Of a stretch of 64,000 nt of DNA, positions 7,775 to 16,951 are shown piece after piece (position 1 is the stretch's first letter; every line of letters starts with the position of its first letter). The position numbers were made by a program, and so were the translations under genes. Origin of the DNA: Glycomyces sambucus (GTDB taxonomy: Bacteria; Actinomycetota; Actinomycetes; Mycobacteriales; Micromonosporaceae). The notes under the pieces are model-generated. The model was not told where the DNA came from. It worked only from the letters and a program-made list of their open reading frames with translations, and ran no database searches. The stretch lies in NCBI RefSeq assembly GCF_900102815.1, contig NZ_FNGF01000001.1:1013443-1077442 (forward strand), read 5' to 3'.

Positions 7775-7809
7775 GCTTCGCGTCTGCGCTGTCGGGCCGC
7801 TTCGCGTCT
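7769..7809. repeat. 17-nt direct repeat in the DUF4097/DUF2752 gap
   Basis: CGGGCCGCTTCGCGTCT occurs at 7769-7785 and again at 7793-7809, 24 nt apart. The second copy ends 14 nt before the stop codon of the DUF2752 gene (stop at 7823-7825, minus strand). The first copy overlaps the right arm of the terminator. Confidence 0.75.
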
Positions 7810-7822
7810 ACCCGTAGAAGGG

Positions 7823-8329
7823 TCACACGTAGAAGAAGGTGAACGGCGCCCAGGGGAGGTTCCGCAGGACCGTGAACGCGGCCCAGGCGGAGAGGAAGAC
7901 CGTGAGCAGGCCCGGGGTGAGGTGGAAGGTCGGGAGCCTCCAGGTGCGCTTGGGGAACAGGCGCGGGAGGGCCCAGGCGAGATACATCCAGACGATGAAC
8001 GGGGTGGCGAAGACGGCCATGATGTGGTGGCGCGCGGCCTCGGGCAGGTTGAGGGTCGCCACGTAGTAGAGGGCGCGGGTGCCGCCGCAGCCGGGGCAGT
8101 CGAAGCCCGTGGCGAGCTTGAAGAGGCAGGTCGAGGGGCCGGTGTCGTCCGTGGGGTTCATGGCGACCACGCCGGCGGTGGCGGCGGCGACGCAGGAGAG
8201 GATCGCGAGCGGCGCGAACCAGGGGTGGACGACGGCTCCGGTCACCCAGCGCTTCACGGGGTTCCCGCGCCGGCGCGGGGCCTCGGGGTCCGGCCGCGAC
8301 TCCAGGGTCGCCTCATCGACTGCGCACAC
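7823..8329 (-). CDS. DUF2752 membrane protein
   Basis: A 168-residue protein of the DUF2752 family, identified by the CPGCGGTR motif (residues 78-85) in the loop after the first transmembrane helix. Three helices are visible near residues 38-57, 100-120 and 136-155. The cysteine motif is the hallmark of the family, and its role is unknown; a metal or redox site has been suggested by its shape. It is a single minus-strand gene facing the DUF4097 operon. Confidence 0.8.
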   Translation of the reverse strand: MCAVDEATLESRPDPEAPRRRGNPVKRWVTGAVVHPWFAPLAILSCVAAATAGVVAMNPTDDTGPSTCLFKLATGFDCPGCGGTRALYYVATLNLPEAARHHIMAVFATPFIVWMYLAWALPRLFPKRTWRLPTFHLTPGLLTVFLSAWAAFTVLRNLPWAPFTFFYV

Positions 8330-8565
8330 AAGCCCTCCTCACCGACCAGACTAGCGGGCACGGGCGAGACGGCAGGGCCGCGGCGGTGCGAAGCGGACCG
8401 GGTCGGGGCCGGCGGCGGTGCCGCCGGTTCGCGGGCAGGGGCGGAGCCGAGGACTCCCGTTCCCAGGGCCCCCGGGTCAACACCCTGACACGGGGGTCCG
8501 ACAATTCGCGGCCGCACGTGCGCGAAAGCGCTGATTCGTCCGATTCGCGGGCTTAGGCTCGGGTC

Positions 8566-9249
8566 ATGCTGGGTGTACATGCGCGCCGGGTGCTCGGGGC
8601 GGCGGCCGCGGTCGGACTGCTGGTGGCGGCCTCCGGGTGCGTGCGCCTCGACCTGGGGCTGGAGGTCCGCCCCGACGACACGGTCGGCGGGGAGTTCACC
8701 GCCGCCTGGAGCCGGGACTTCCTGGAGGAGGCGCAGGACGAGGGCCTGGAACGGGCCGAGCTCGACGCGTTCCTCGACGCGCTGCTCGACGGCGTGCCCG
8801 GCACCGAGCGCACCCCCTACGAGCAGGACGGCTTCCAGGGCCAGACCGCCACGTTCACCGACCGCCCGCTCGCGGAGTTCGCCGAGTTCGGCGGCGACGA
8901 GTGGGGCTACCTGCGCCTGACCCACGACGGCCGCGAGTACGCGCTCGAAGGCTACTGGGACCTGCGCGCGGCCGGGTTCATCGACCCGGAGTCGTTCGAG
9001 GACGCCGAGATCCTCATCAGCGTGAACTTCCCCGCCACGGTCACCGACCACAACGGGGAGCTCGACGGGCGCACCGTCACCTGGCGGATGGCGCCCGGCG
9101 AGGACTACGAGATGCGGGCCACCGCGACCGAGCACAACGGCTGGGCGTTCGTCGTCGCGGGCATCGCCACGGTGCTCGTCGTCGGGCTGCTGCTGTGGCT
9201 GTGGCAGTGGTGGGCGCTGCGCCGCTACTCCACCGGGGCGATGCGCTGA
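8566..9249 (+). CDS. LppM-like (DUF3153) lipoprotein with C-terminal membrane anchor
   Basis: A 227-residue exported protein. The signal peptide ends in a lipobox with cysteine at residue 25 (VAASGC), so it is lipid-anchored. A mixed alpha/beta domain follows, starting VRLDLGLEVRPDDTVGGEF, and a second hydrophobic helix at about 190-212 before a short basic tail (RRYSTGAMR). This layout matches the LppM/DUF3153 family; mycobacterial LppM has been linked to lipomannan-related cell-surface phenotypes. The 236 nt upstream (8330-8565) contain no gene that I can support. Confidence 0.7.
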   Translation: MLGVHARRVLGAAAAVGLLVAASGCVRLDLGLEVRPDDTVGGEFTAAWSRDFLEEAQDEGLERAELDAFLDALLDGVPGTERTPYEQDGFQGQTATFTDRPLAEFAEFGGDEWGYLRLTHDGREYALEGYWDLRAAGFIDPESFEDAEILISVNFPATVTDHNGELDGRTVTWRMAPGEDYEMRATATEHNGWAFVVAGIATVLVVGLLLWLWQWWALRRYSTGAMR

Positions 9250-9349
9250 CCCCGTTAGATCGGGCACAAACCGTAGTCGCTCCGTGCACGGCCCGTATCC
9301 TGGTGAGTCCGTCCGGATCACGGACCGGTAACGCCCAGGGGGAGGGCCG

Positions 9350-10207
9350 TTGACGCAATACCGCTCGGAGAGCAAGGGACGCAAGGACAAAGAGCCCGGT
9401 CTGGAACTGAGCATCGGCCAGGTCCTGGCCGCCGCGGGCGCCACCGTCGTCGGCGCGCTCCTGGCGAAACTGCTCAACATCTGGGGCACGGTCGCGGGCA
9501 CCGCGGTGCTCAGCATCTGCTCCTCGATCGGCGCCGTCCTCATCCTGCGCGCGATGCGCTCCACCGGCGAGCGGATCAAGACGCAGATCGCGGCGATGGC
9601 CCCGACCGCGCGCGGTAAGGCGACCGCCGCCACCGTGGAGCTCGGGCCCGAGGGCGCCACCGCGACCGCGAAGGTCCCCGAGGCGAGCGAGCTGCACTCG
9701 ACGCAGGACGCGACCGTCCCCATCGAGGTCCCCGACCCCGGCGCCCCTGAAGACGAGGACGGGAAGGGCCACGTCATCCGCACCCGGTCGCGGAAGCGGA
9801 CCCTCATCGCGATCCTCGTCTCCAGTGTCCTGGTCTTCGGCCTCACCATCGGCACCCTGTTCCTCCTGGGCGTCTTCACCGGCGACCCCGGCCGCTTCAT
9901 CGGCGACGACCCGCGGGGCGGCGTCAGCGAGACGCAGACCGAGACGGTCGACCCGAGCGAGAGCGCCACGACCGAGCCGAGCGAGTCGGCCTCGGAGGCC
10001 CCGAGCGACACCCCCAGCACCGACGCGCCGACCGGCGACGCCGAGCCGAGCGAGTCGACCTCCCCCAGCGGGGAGGCCACGACCCCGAGCGAGCCCGCCA
10101 CCGGCGACACCGGCCAGGGCGGCGCCGAGCCGACCCCGAGCACCAGTCCCGAGGCCCAGGACGACGAGGACGCGGCGGTCTCCGACCCCGGGACCACCGC
10201 CGGATAG
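9350..10207 (+). CDS. membrane protein with acidic Ser/Thr/Pro tail
   Basis: A 285-residue protein that I do not recognise. I chose TTG 9350 because GGGGGAGGG stands 5 nt before it. Two hydrophobic segments near residues 22-42 and 45-64 (LAAAGATVVGALLAK, GTAVLSICSSIGAVL) and a third at about 145-170 span the membrane. The last 110 residues are low complexity: repeated PSES, TEPSES, TPS and GDAEPSEST, rich in Glu, Ser, Thr and Pro. Such tails are usually extracytoplasmic and often O-glycosylated; that is inference. The gene is followed directly by a strong hairpin. Confidence 0.65.
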   Translation: MTQYRSESKGRKDKEPGLELSIGQVLAAAGATVVGALLAKLLNIWGTVAGTAVLSICSSIGAVLILRAMRSTGERIKTQIAAMAPTARGKATAATVELGPEGATATAKVPEASELHSTQDATVPIEVPDPGAPEDEDGKGHVIRTRSRKRTLIAILVSSVLVFGLTIGTLFLLGVFTGDPGRFIGDDPRGGVSETQTETVDPSESATTEPSESASEAPSDTPSTDAPTGDAEPSESTSPSGEATTPSEPATGDTGQGGAEPTPSTSPEAQDDEDAAVSDPGTTAG

Positions 10208-10215
10208 ACCGAACG

Positions 10216-10251
10216 CGAAAGGCGCCCGCCGGATCCGGCGGGCACCTTTCG
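10216..10251. terminator. bidirectional hairpin between 9350-10207 gene and dapB
   Basis: An 18-bp inverted repeat (CGAAAGGCGCCCGCCGGA with its complement, one G-U wobble) with essentially no loop in the sequence, in a convergent gap. It can form a strong stem in RNA from either strand. Confidence 0.75.
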
Positions 10252-10254
10252 GCA

Positions 10255-10303
10255 GCAGTTGAAAACACTCGGCAGTTAAGAACTCAGCAGTTGAAAGCAC
10301 TCA
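10255..10303. repeat. three degenerate tandem units over the dapB stop codon
   Basis: On the plus strand the units are GCAGTTGAAAACACTCG (10255-10271), GCAGTTAAGAACTCA (10272-10286) and GCAGTTGAAAGCACTCA (10287-10303). Read on the dapB strand, the unit nearest the gene begins with the dapB stop codon, TGAGTGCTTTCAACTGC. The other two are imperfect non-coding copies, of which the middle one again starts TGA. Confidence 0.75.
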
Positions 10304-11035
10304 GTCGAGCAGGTCGTCCAGGCCCACGGTCAGGCCGGGCCGCTTGACGACCTCGCGGATCGCCAGCAGCACGCCCGGCATGAACGACTCCCGGTCGAGC
10401 GAGTCGTGCGAGATGACGAAGCGCTCGCCGGAACCGCCGAAGCGGACCTCCTGGCTCGCCACGTACCCCGCCGAGCGGACCGCGTGGATGTGGACGCCGT
10501 CCACGTCCGCGCCGCGCGCGCCCTGCGGGTCGGACTCCGTCGCGTCCGGCATCCCGTCGAGCCCGGCCTCCGCGCGCGCCGCGGCGATGAGCCGCGCCGT
10601 GTGCACCGCCGTGCCCGAAGGCGCGTCCACCTTGCGCGGGTGGTGCGCCTCGATGATCTCCGCGGAGTCGAAGTGCTTGGCGGCCTTGGCCGCGAACTGC
10701 ATCATCAGCACCGCGCCGATCCCGAAGTTCGGCGCGATGACCGAACCGACCTCGGGGTCGGCGGCGAGGATGTCGCGGGCCGCGTCCAGGCGCTTCGCGT
10801 CGAACCCGGACACGCCGACCACGGTGTGGATGCCGCGGTCGGTGCACCAGGCCAGGTTGTCCATGACGACGCCCGGCAGCGTGAAGTCCACGACCACGTC
10901 GCACCCGGCGACCTTGTCGAGGCGCTCGTCGCGGCCCACGGTCGCCGTCAGCTCCAGGTCCGCGGCGGCGTCGACCGCCTCGCACGCGGCCCGGCCCATG
11001 CGGCCCCGGGCGCCGAGCACCCCCACCTTGATCAT
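10301..11035 (-). CDS. dapB: 4-hydroxy-tetrahydrodipicolinate reductase
   Basis: A 244-residue enzyme that reduces the DapA product on the way to diaminopimelate and lysine. The N-terminal Rossmann motif is GARGRMG (residues 8-14). The family signature EAHHPRKVDAPSGTA contains the catalytic His-His and Lys residues. The ATG at 11035 overlaps the stop of the M16 peptidase gene by four bases (ATGA), so it is translationally coupled as the third gene of pnp - peptidase - dapB. Its stop region is triplicated (10255-10303). Confidence 0.95.
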   Translation of the reverse strand: MIKVGVLGARGRMGRAACEAVDAAADLELTATVGRDERLDKVAGCDVVVDFTLPGVVMDNLAWCTDRGIHTVVGVSGFDAKRLDAARDILAADPEVGSVIAPNFGIGAVLMMQFAAKAAKHFDSAEIIEAHHPRKVDAPSGTAVHTARLIAAARAEAGLDGMPDATESDPQGARGADVDGVHIHAVRSAGYVASQEVRFGGSGERFVISHDSLDRESFMPGVLLAIREVVKRPGLTVGLDDLLD

Positions 11036-12330
11036 CGGAAGTCCTTCTCGTCGAACGGCCCCACGGCCGCGGTCGTCATCGGCTGCGACAGGACCTCCGC
11101 GGCCACCGACCGGATCTGCTCCGACGTGACCGCCTCGATGTCCGCGAGCTCCCGCTCCAGGCTCAGGTGCTCGCCGTACAGCAGCTCGGCCCGGCCCAGC
11201 GCGTTCATGCGCGAACCGGAGTCCTCCATCGACAGCACCATGCCGCCGCGGCTCATGCCCTTGCCGCGCACCAGCTCCTCGTCGGTGATCCCCTCCGAGG
11301 CGATCCGCTCCAGCTCCGCGTTCACGAGCTCGCGCACCTGGTGGACCTTGTCCGGGTTCGATCCGGCGTAGACGCCGAACATCCCGGTATCGGCGAAGTA
11401 CGAGGTGAACGAGTACACCGTGTACGCCAGGCCGCGCTTCTCGCGCACGGACTGGAACAGCCGCGAGGACATCCCGCCGCCGAGCACGTTGTTGAGCACC
11501 TCGAAGGCGTCCTTGCGGGGGTCGTGCCGCGAGAACAGCCGGCAGCCGACCACCAGGTGCGCCTGCTCGGTGTCGTGGTGCTCGACCAGGAGCCGCCGCG
11601 GCTCGGCCAGCACGGCGTCGTCGTGGCGGCGCCGGCGCGGGACGTCCGGTCCGCCGAGCAGCGGCGCGAACGCCTCCTGCACCAGCTTCACGGTCTCCCC
11701 GTGGTCGACGCCGCCCGCGGCGCACACCGTCAGGTTCGGGGCCTGGTAGTGGTGGCGGTAGAACTCGTTGATCTGCGCGCGGGTCAGCGCGCGCACGGTC
11801 TTGGGGTCGCCGGCGATGTCGCGCCCGAGCGGGCCGGTGCCGAACAGCGCCTGCGAGAACAGCTCGTGGACGACGTCGGACGGCTCGTCGGCCGACGCGG
11901 CGATCTCCTCGAGGATCACGTCGCGCTCGACCTCCACGTCGGCGGGGGTCACCAGCGAGGAGCACATGGCGTCGCCGAGCACGTCGACCGCCATCGGCAG
12001 GTCGTCGTCGAGCACCCGCGCGTAGAAGCAGGTCAGCTCCCGCGCGGTGTACGCGTTCGACTCGCCGCCGACGGACTCGATCACCTCGGCGATCTCCGTG
12101 GCGGTGCGCTTCGCGGTGCCCTTGAACAGCAGGTGCTCCAGGAAGTGCGAGACGCCGGCGAGTTCGGGGGCCTCGTCGCGGGCCCCCACCCCGACCCACA
12201 CGCCGACCGAGGCCGAGCGCATGGTGGGGACGGTCTCTGTCAGCACACGCAAACCGCCGGGCAGCACGGTCACTCGGACCGTGCCGCCCAGCGGGTCGTC
12301 GATGAGCGTTCGAGTCTGGGGACGACTCAT
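11032..12330 (-). CDS. M16-family zinc peptidase (insulinase type)
   Basis: A 432-residue M16 peptidase with the inverted zinc motif HFLEH at residues 62-66 and a downstream conserved ERDVILEEI region that carries the third ligand. A C-terminal M16C half follows, with the typical R/Y pair in SRLFQSVREKRGLAYTVYS. Members degrade peptides inside a clam-shell chamber; the substrate is unknown. The ATG at 12330 follows the pnp stop with no gap (TAGATG), and the 3' end overlaps dapB by four bases. The order pnp - M16 - dapB is standard in actinobacteria. Confidence 0.93.
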   Translation of the reverse strand: MSRPQTRTLIDDPLGGTVRVTVLPGGLRVLTETVPTMRSASVGVWVGVGARDEAPELAGVSHFLEHLLFKGTAKRTATEIAEVIESVGGESNAYTARELTCFYARVLDDDLPMAVDVLGDAMCSSLVTPADVEVERDVILEEIAASADEPSDVVHELFSQALFGTGPLGRDIAGDPKTVRALTRAQINEFYRHHYQAPNLTVCAAGGVDHGETVKLVQEAFAPLLGGPDVPRRRRHDDAVLAEPRRLLVEHHDTEQAHLVVGCRLFSRHDPRKDAFEVLNNVLGGGMSSRLFQSVREKRGLAYTVYSFTSYFADTGMFGVYAGSNPDKVHQVRELVNAELERIASEGITDEELVRGKGMSRGGMVLSMEDSGSRMNALGRAELLYGEHLSLERELADIEAVTSEQIRSVAAEVLSQPMTTAAVGPFDEKDFR

Positions 12331-14781
12331 CTACTCTTCCGAGCCTCCGGCGTCCTCGGTGCGGCGGGTGCGGCGGCGGCGGCGCTCGCCGTCGCGGTCC
12401 CCGCCCTCGGAGCGCTCGCCGCGGTCGCGGCGCTCGCCGCCACCGGACGAGGAGCGCTCGCCACCGCGCTCGCCGGAGCGCTCGCGGTCGCGACGGGGCC
12501 CGCGGTCGCCGCGGTCGCCCCGCTCGCCGCGGGACTCCTTGCGCTCGGCCGGGCGGCCCTTCTTGTAGCCCTCGGGCTCCTGGCCCTCCGGGTAGACCTT
12601 GTCGAGGTAGATCTTCCCGCGGTTGTCGATGTCGCCGATCTCGACCTCGATCTTGTCGCCGACGCCCAGGACGTCCTCGACCCGCTCGACGCGCTTGCCG
12701 TCGCCGACCTTCGAGATGTGCAGCAGGCCGTCGCGGCCCGGCACCAGCGAGATGAACGCGCCGAAGTCGGTGGTCTTGACGACCGTGCCCAGGAACCGGT
12801 CCCCCACGTTCGGGAGGGTCGGGTTCGCGATGGCGTTGATCGTCTCGACCGCGGCCTGCGCGGCCTCGCCGTTCTCCGCCGACACGTAGATCGTGCCGTC
12901 GTCCTCGACGGTGATGTCCGCGCCGGTGTCGTCCTGGATCTGGTTGATCGTCTGGCCCTTCGGGCCGATGATCGCGCCGATCTTGTCGACCGGGATCTTC
13001 AGGGTCGTGATCCGCGGGGCGGACGCGGCCAGCTCGCCGGGCTCGCTGATCGCGTCGAGCATGACGTCGAGGATCGCGTGGCGGGCGTCGTTGGCCTGCT
13101 GGAGCGCCTGCGCCAGCACGTCCGACGGCAGGCCGTCGAGCTTCGTGTCGAGCTGGAGGGCCGTCACGAACTCGGGCGTGCCGGCGACCTTGAAGTCCAT
13201 GTCGCCGTACGCGTCCTCGGCGCCGAGGATGTCAGTGAGGGTCACGTACTTGGTGCCCTCGTCGGTCTCCTCGGAGATGAGGCCCATCGCGATGCCCGCG
13301 ACGGGCGCCTTGATCGGGACGCCCGCGTTCATCAGCGACATCGTGGACGCGCAGACCGAGCCCATCGAGGTCGAGCCGTTCGACGCCAGCGCCTCGGAGA
13401 CCTGGCGGATCGCGTACGGGAACTCCTCGCGGCTCGGCAGCACCGGCACGAGCGCCCGCTCGGCGAGCGCGCCGTGGCCGATCTCGCGGCGCTTGGGCGA
13501 GCCCACGCGGCCGGTCTCACCGGTCGAGTACGGCGGGAAGTTGTAGTTGTGCATGTAGCGCTTCTTGCTGACCGGCGACAGCGTGTCGATGGCCTGCTCC
13601 ATGCGCAGCATGTTCAGCGTGGTGACGCCCATGATCTGGGTCTCGCCGCGCTCGAACAGGGCCGAGCCGTGGACGCGCGGCAGGATGCCGGCCTCCGCGC
13701 CCAGCGGGCGGATGTACGCGGGGAGGCGGCCGTCGATGCGGACGCCCTCGTTGATGACGCGCTTGCGGACCAGCTTCTTGGTGAGCGAGCGCAGGGCGGC
13801 GGACAGCTCGCCCTCGCGGCCCTCGAAGTCGGCGCCGAGCTTCTCCAGCATGACGCTCTTGACGCGGTCGAGCTCGTCCTGGCGGTCGGTCTTGTCCGCG
13901 ATCTGGAGCGCCTGGTCGAGCTCCGCGGAGACCGCGGCCTCGACGGCGGCGTACGCGTCGTCCTGGTAGTCGAGGAAGCGCGGGTAGTCGGCGGTCGGCT
14001 TGGCGGCGACGGCGGCCAGTTCGGCCTGGGCGCGCACCAGCTCGGCGATGACCGGCTTGACGGCCTCGAGGCCCTCGGCGACGACCTCCTCGGTCGGCTT
14101 GGTGCCGCCCGAGGCGATGAGGCTGAGGGTGTTGTCGGTGGCCTCGGCCTCGACCATCATGATCGCGACGTCGCCCGAGTCGAGGACCCGGCCGGTGACG
14201 ACCATGTCGAAGGTGGCCTTCTCGATCTGCTCCAGGGTCGGGAACGCGACCCAGGTGCCGTCGATGAGGACCACGCGGGTGGAGCCGAGCGGGCCCGAGA
14301 ACGGGAGCCCGGCGAGCTGGGTCGACATGGAGGCGCCGTTCATGGCGACCACGTCGTACTCGTCCTTGGCGTCGACGGCCAGGATCGTGCCGATGACCTG
14401 GACCTCGTTGCGCAGGCCCGACACGAAGGACGGGCGCAGGCCGCGGTCGATGAGGCGGCAGATGAGGATGGCGTTCTCCGAGGGGCGGCCCTCGCGGCGG
14501 AAGAACGAGCCGGGGATGCGGCCCGCGGCGTACATCCGCTCCTCGATGTCGACCGTCAGCGGGAAGAAGTCGAAGTGGTCCTTCGGGTTCTTCGAGGCCG
14601 AGGTGGTCGAGAGGACCACGGTGTCGTCCATCTGGACGATCGCGGAGCCCTGGGCGAGCTTGGCGAGGCGGCCGGTGCTGAAGACGATCTTGCGGGTGCC
14701 GTACGCGCCGTTGTCGATGACGGCGGTGGCGTGGTGATCCCCGAGGTTGAACGCCTCGGGTGTCCGGTCGTTATCGGACAT
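12331..14781 (-). CDS. pnp: polyribonucleotide nucleotidyltransferase (PNPase)
   Basis: An 816-residue phosphorolytic 3'-to-5' exoribonuclease that can also add RNA tails. It has two RNase PH cores (the first with [10 protein letters not shown], the second with [12 protein letters not shown] and [18 protein letters not shown]), a KH domain with GPKGQT near residue 600 and an S1 domain ([21 protein letters not shown]) near 680. After about residue 735 there is an 80-residue tail made almost only of Arg, Gly, Glu, Asp and Ser, probably disordered and RNA-binding. Start ATG 14781 has AAGGAG 11 nt upstream. It follows rpsO on the same strand, as in most bacteria. Confidence 0.97.
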   Translation of the reverse strand: MSDNDRTPEAFNLGDHHATAVIDNGAYGTRKIVFSTGRLAKLAQGSAIVQMDDTVVLSTTSASKNPKDHFDFFPLTVDIEERMYAAGRIPGSFFRREGRPSENAILICRLIDRGLRPSFVSGLRNEVQVIGTILAVDAKDEYDVVAMNGASMSTQLAGLPFSGPLGSTRVVLIDGTWVAFPTLEQIEKATFDMVVTGRVLDSGDVAIMMVEAEATDNTLSLIASGGTKPTEEVVAEGLEAVKPVIAELVRAQAELAAVAAKPTADYPRFLDYQDDAYAAVEAAVSAELDQALQIADKTDRQDELDRVKSVMLEKLGADFEGREGELSAALRSLTKKLVRKRVINEGVRIDGRLPAYIRPLGAEAGILPRVHGSALFERGETQIMGVTTLNMLRMEQAIDTLSPVSKKRYMHNYNFPPYSTGETGRVGSPKRREIGHGALAERALVPVLPSREEFPYAIRQVSEALASNGSTSMGSVCASTMSLMNAGVPIKAPVAGIAMGLISEETDEGTKYVTLTDILGAEDAYGDMDFKVAGTPEFVTALQLDTKLDGLPSDVLAQALQQANDARHAILDVMLDAISEPGELAASAPRITTLKIPVDKIGAIIGPKGQTINQIQDDTGADITVEDDGTIYVSAENGEAAQAAVETINAIANPTLPNVGDRFLGTVVKTTDFGAFISLVPGRDGLLHISKVGDGKRVERVEDVLGVGDKIEVEIGDIDNRGKIYLDKVYPEGQEPEGYKKGRPAERKESRGERGDRGDRGPRRDRERSGERGGERSSSGGGERRDRGERSEGGDRDGERRRRRTRRTEDAGGSEE

Positions 14782-15075
14782 AGAGTGTCGATCTCCTTGT
14801 CGTGCCGAAGCACTGTGTAGTTCGGAAGCGCGTCTCCCGCCACGCTTTCCGGTCTTCGATCGAAGCACTCGGAGTCGGGTCCCTGCGGGACGTTCCGGAT
14901 GCCACTACCGAGGACCGGTGCGGTCTCAGGCGGGCCGCGCCGCGCCTCGCGCGAGGCGCTGCGATGGGGCTCGTCGCCCCCTGCCCACCTTACGTTACCC
15001 GGCGGGCGCGGCGGCAGCCGCGAAGCGAAAGTGAGGCGTCGCTGCGGGTCGCGCGGGGCGGCCCGGGTACGGCGA
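14782..15075. other. pnp leader between the rpsO terminator and pnp
   Basis: This stretch contains no gene. It includes a perfect 18-bp palindrome, GCGCCTCGCGCGAGGCGC (14942-14959), and several smaller GC-rich hairpins such as GTCCCTGCGGGAC near 14880. In other bacteria the rpsO-pnp gap carries an RNase III-cut hairpin through which PNPase controls its own mRNA, so a regulatory leader is plausible. I see no clear promoter motif. Confidence 0.4.
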
Positions 15076-15104
15076 AGGGAGCGCCCCGAAACGGGGCGCT
15101 CCCT
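15076..15104 (-). terminator. rpsO terminator
   Basis: A 13-bp near-perfect stem, AGGGAGCGCCCCG with CGGGGCGCTCCCT around an AAA loop, starting 15 nt past the rpsO stop. It partly separates rpsO from pnp transcription. Confidence 0.8.
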
Positions 15105-15118
15105 CCTGCAAGTCGCTG

Positions 15119-15394
15119 CTAGGCGTTGTCGCGGATGCCGAGGCGCTCGATGAGGCCGCGGTAGCGCGCGATGTCTTCCTTCTTCAGGTACTTGAGGAGG
15201 CGGCGGCGCTTGCCGACCAGCAGCAGCAGGCCACGACGCGAGTGGTGGTCGTGCTTGTGCGTCTGGACGTGGGCGGTCAGCTCCTTGATGCGGTGGGTCA
15301 GGATCGCCACCTGCACGTCGGTCGAGCCGGAGTCGCCCTCGTTGGTGGCGTACTCCTTGATGATCTCGGCCTTCTTGACAGCGTCGAGCGCCAT
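15119..15394 (-). CDS. rpsO: 30S ribosomal protein S15
   Basis: A 91-residue S15 with the full family sequence pattern, including [29 protein letters not shown] and [14 protein letters not shown]15 binds 16S rRNA early in assembly of the 30S platform. Start ATG 15394 follows a GGGTGTT stretch with AAAGGG. It lies between ribF (upstream on the same strand) and pnp (downstream), the usual actinobacterial order. Confidence 0.98.
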   Translation of the reverse strand: MALDAVKKAEIIKEYATNEGDSGSTDVQVAILTHRIKELTAHVQTHKHDHHSRRGLLLLVGKRRRLLKYLKKEDIARYRGLIERLGIRDNA

Positions 15395-15483
15395 AGTCGA
15401 ACACCCTTTCATTTCGATGACGGCCAGTCCGCGGTGTCGAGCAGACTGGTCGGGAATGCAACCTGACCAGGCTAGCAGGAGTG

Positions 15484-16413
15484 TTACTCCAGCTCCAAGG
15501 CCCGGCGGGTCTCTGCGACGTCCGTCTCGATCTGGGCGATGAGCGGCTCCAGGCCGTCGAAGGCGACCTGGCCGCGCAGGCGCGCGGTGAAGTCGAGGCG
15601 CACGTGCTCGCCGTAGAGGTCCCCGGCGAAGTCGAGGAGGTACGCCTCGACGGTGCGCGCGTCGCCCTCGAAGGTCGGGTTCGTGCCGACGCTGATCGCG
15701 GCCGGGTGGCGCACCGAGTCGCGGTAGAACCAGCCGGCGTAGACGCCGTCGGCGGGGATCGCGGTGCCCTCGGCGATGTCGAGGTTCGCGGTCGGGAAGC
15801 CCAGGGCCGTGCCGCCGCGGCCGGCGCCGTGCACGACGGTGCCCTCGACCCCGAAGTCGCGGCCGAGGACCTCGGCGGCCGCGGCCACGTCGCCCTCGGC
15901 GACGAGCCGCCGGACGCGGGTCGAGGAGTACGCCTCGGCGTCCGCCGTCAGCGTCTGCGGCAGCACCTCGAAGCCGTACTCGGCGCCGAGTTCGGTGAGC
16001 GTCTGGACGTTCCCGGCCGCCTTGTGCCCGAAGCGCCAGTTCTCCCCCACGACGACCGCCTTCGCGTGGAGGCCGCCCACGAGGACGTGCCGCACGAAGT
16101 ACTCCGGGCTCAGCTTCGAGAGCTCCTCGGTGAACGGCAGCACGCACACCGCGTCGACGCCGAGCGCGCCGAGCAGTTCGATGCGGCGGTCGAGGGAGGC
16201 GAGCCGGGCTGGGACCGCGTGCGGTGCGACCACGGCCGTCGGGTGCGGGTCGAAGGTGACGACGACGCAGCGGGCCTCGCGCTCGGCGGCGGCCTTGGCG
16301 GCCGTGCGGACGAGCGCGGCGTGGCCGCGGTGCACGCCGTCGAACACGCCGATGGCCACGACGGATGCGGGCCAGCCCTCGGGAGTCGCGTCTATTCCAC
16401 GCCAGGTTTCCAC
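15484..16413 (-). CDS. ribF: bifunctional riboflavin kinase/FAD synthetase
   Basis: A 309-residue two-domain enzyme. The N-terminal FAD synthetase has the nucleotidyl-transferase motif [10 protein letters not shown] (residues 22-31), and the C-terminal riboflavin kinase has [14 protein letters not shown] and later [17 protein letters not shown]. It converts riboflavin to FMN and then FAD. The position directly before rpsO is conserved. I see no FMN riboswitch upstream. Confidence 0.96.
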   Translation of the reverse strand: METWRGIDATPEGWPASVVAIGVFDGVHRGHAALVRTAAKAAAEREARCVVVTFDPHPTAVVAPHAVPARLASLDRRIELLGALGVDAVCVLPFTEELSKLSPEYFVRHVLVGGLHAKAVVVGENWRFGHKAAGNVQTLTELGAEYGFEVLPQTLTADAEAYSSTRVRRLVAEGDVAAAAEVLGRDFGVEGTVVHGAGRGGTALGFPTANLDIAEGTAIPADGVYAGWFYRDSVRHPAAISVGTNPTFEGDARTVEAYLLDFAGDLYGEHVRLDFTARLRGQVAFDGLEPLIAQIETDVAETRRALELE

Positions 16414-16478
16414 GTGGACGATCTTCTCACTGCCGGAAGGCGGCGGCCATCCGGACGCGACCGCAGTGAGGACTGCCG

Positions 16479-16718
16479 CTAGAGCATCATCGACGAGTCG
16501 GCGTTGCCGCCGGACGCGAAGATGAGCAGCATGAGGACGCCGACGGCGACCAGCAGCAGGATGCCCAGCAGCAGCCAGGCGTTGCCCGCGAGTTCGGGCT
16601 GCCGGGGCTGCTCCTCGGCGAGGCCCCGGGGTTCGGCGTGCTCGGGCTCCTGGACCGCCTGCTCGGTGAGCGTGTGGCGGAACTCCTCTGGAATCTCACT
16701 TGCCGCGTACGAGCTCAT
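16479..16718 (-). CDS. small single-span membrane protein
   Basis: A 79-residue protein from ATG 16718, preceded by a clear AGGAG site (a longer start to 16757 lacks one). The N-terminal half is Glu/Gln/Pro-rich (EEFRHTLTEQAVQEPEHAEP). One transmembrane helix covers residues about 47-69 (AWLLLGILLLVAVGVLMLLIF), then a short tail with a final MML. Family unknown. It is on the ribF strand, 65 nt upstream of it, so it could be co-transcribed. Confidence 0.6.
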   Translation of the reverse strand: MSSYAASEIPEEFRHTLTEQAVQEPEHAEPRGLAEEQPRQPELAGNAWLLLGILLLVAVGVLMLLIFASGGNADSSMML

Positions 16719-16951
16719 GGCTATCTCCTGACGACGAGTTCCGGGTTGCTCCTTCAATTGTCGAGAGACCGTCGGCTATCCGACCGACGTTTCCAGGAAT
16801 CCGCCTGACAACAGCGCTATTTCGCCCTCGTGGAAATTACACGGTCGTGACCGCCCTACCTCGCCGAACGTCCTATAGCCGACAGAAGACTCCCCTCGTC
16901 ACGTAAGACGTGACATCTTCATGTCCAGGTACGACCGATGGGGGTCCTGGC

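Noticed and set aside
11167..14820. A 1217-codon open frame on the plus strand, antisense to pnp, the M16 gene and dapB
   Set aside because: It is a by-product of third-position GC in the genes on the other strand. Its translation is biased to Val, Asp, Arg and His with no domain, and the true frames have clear families.
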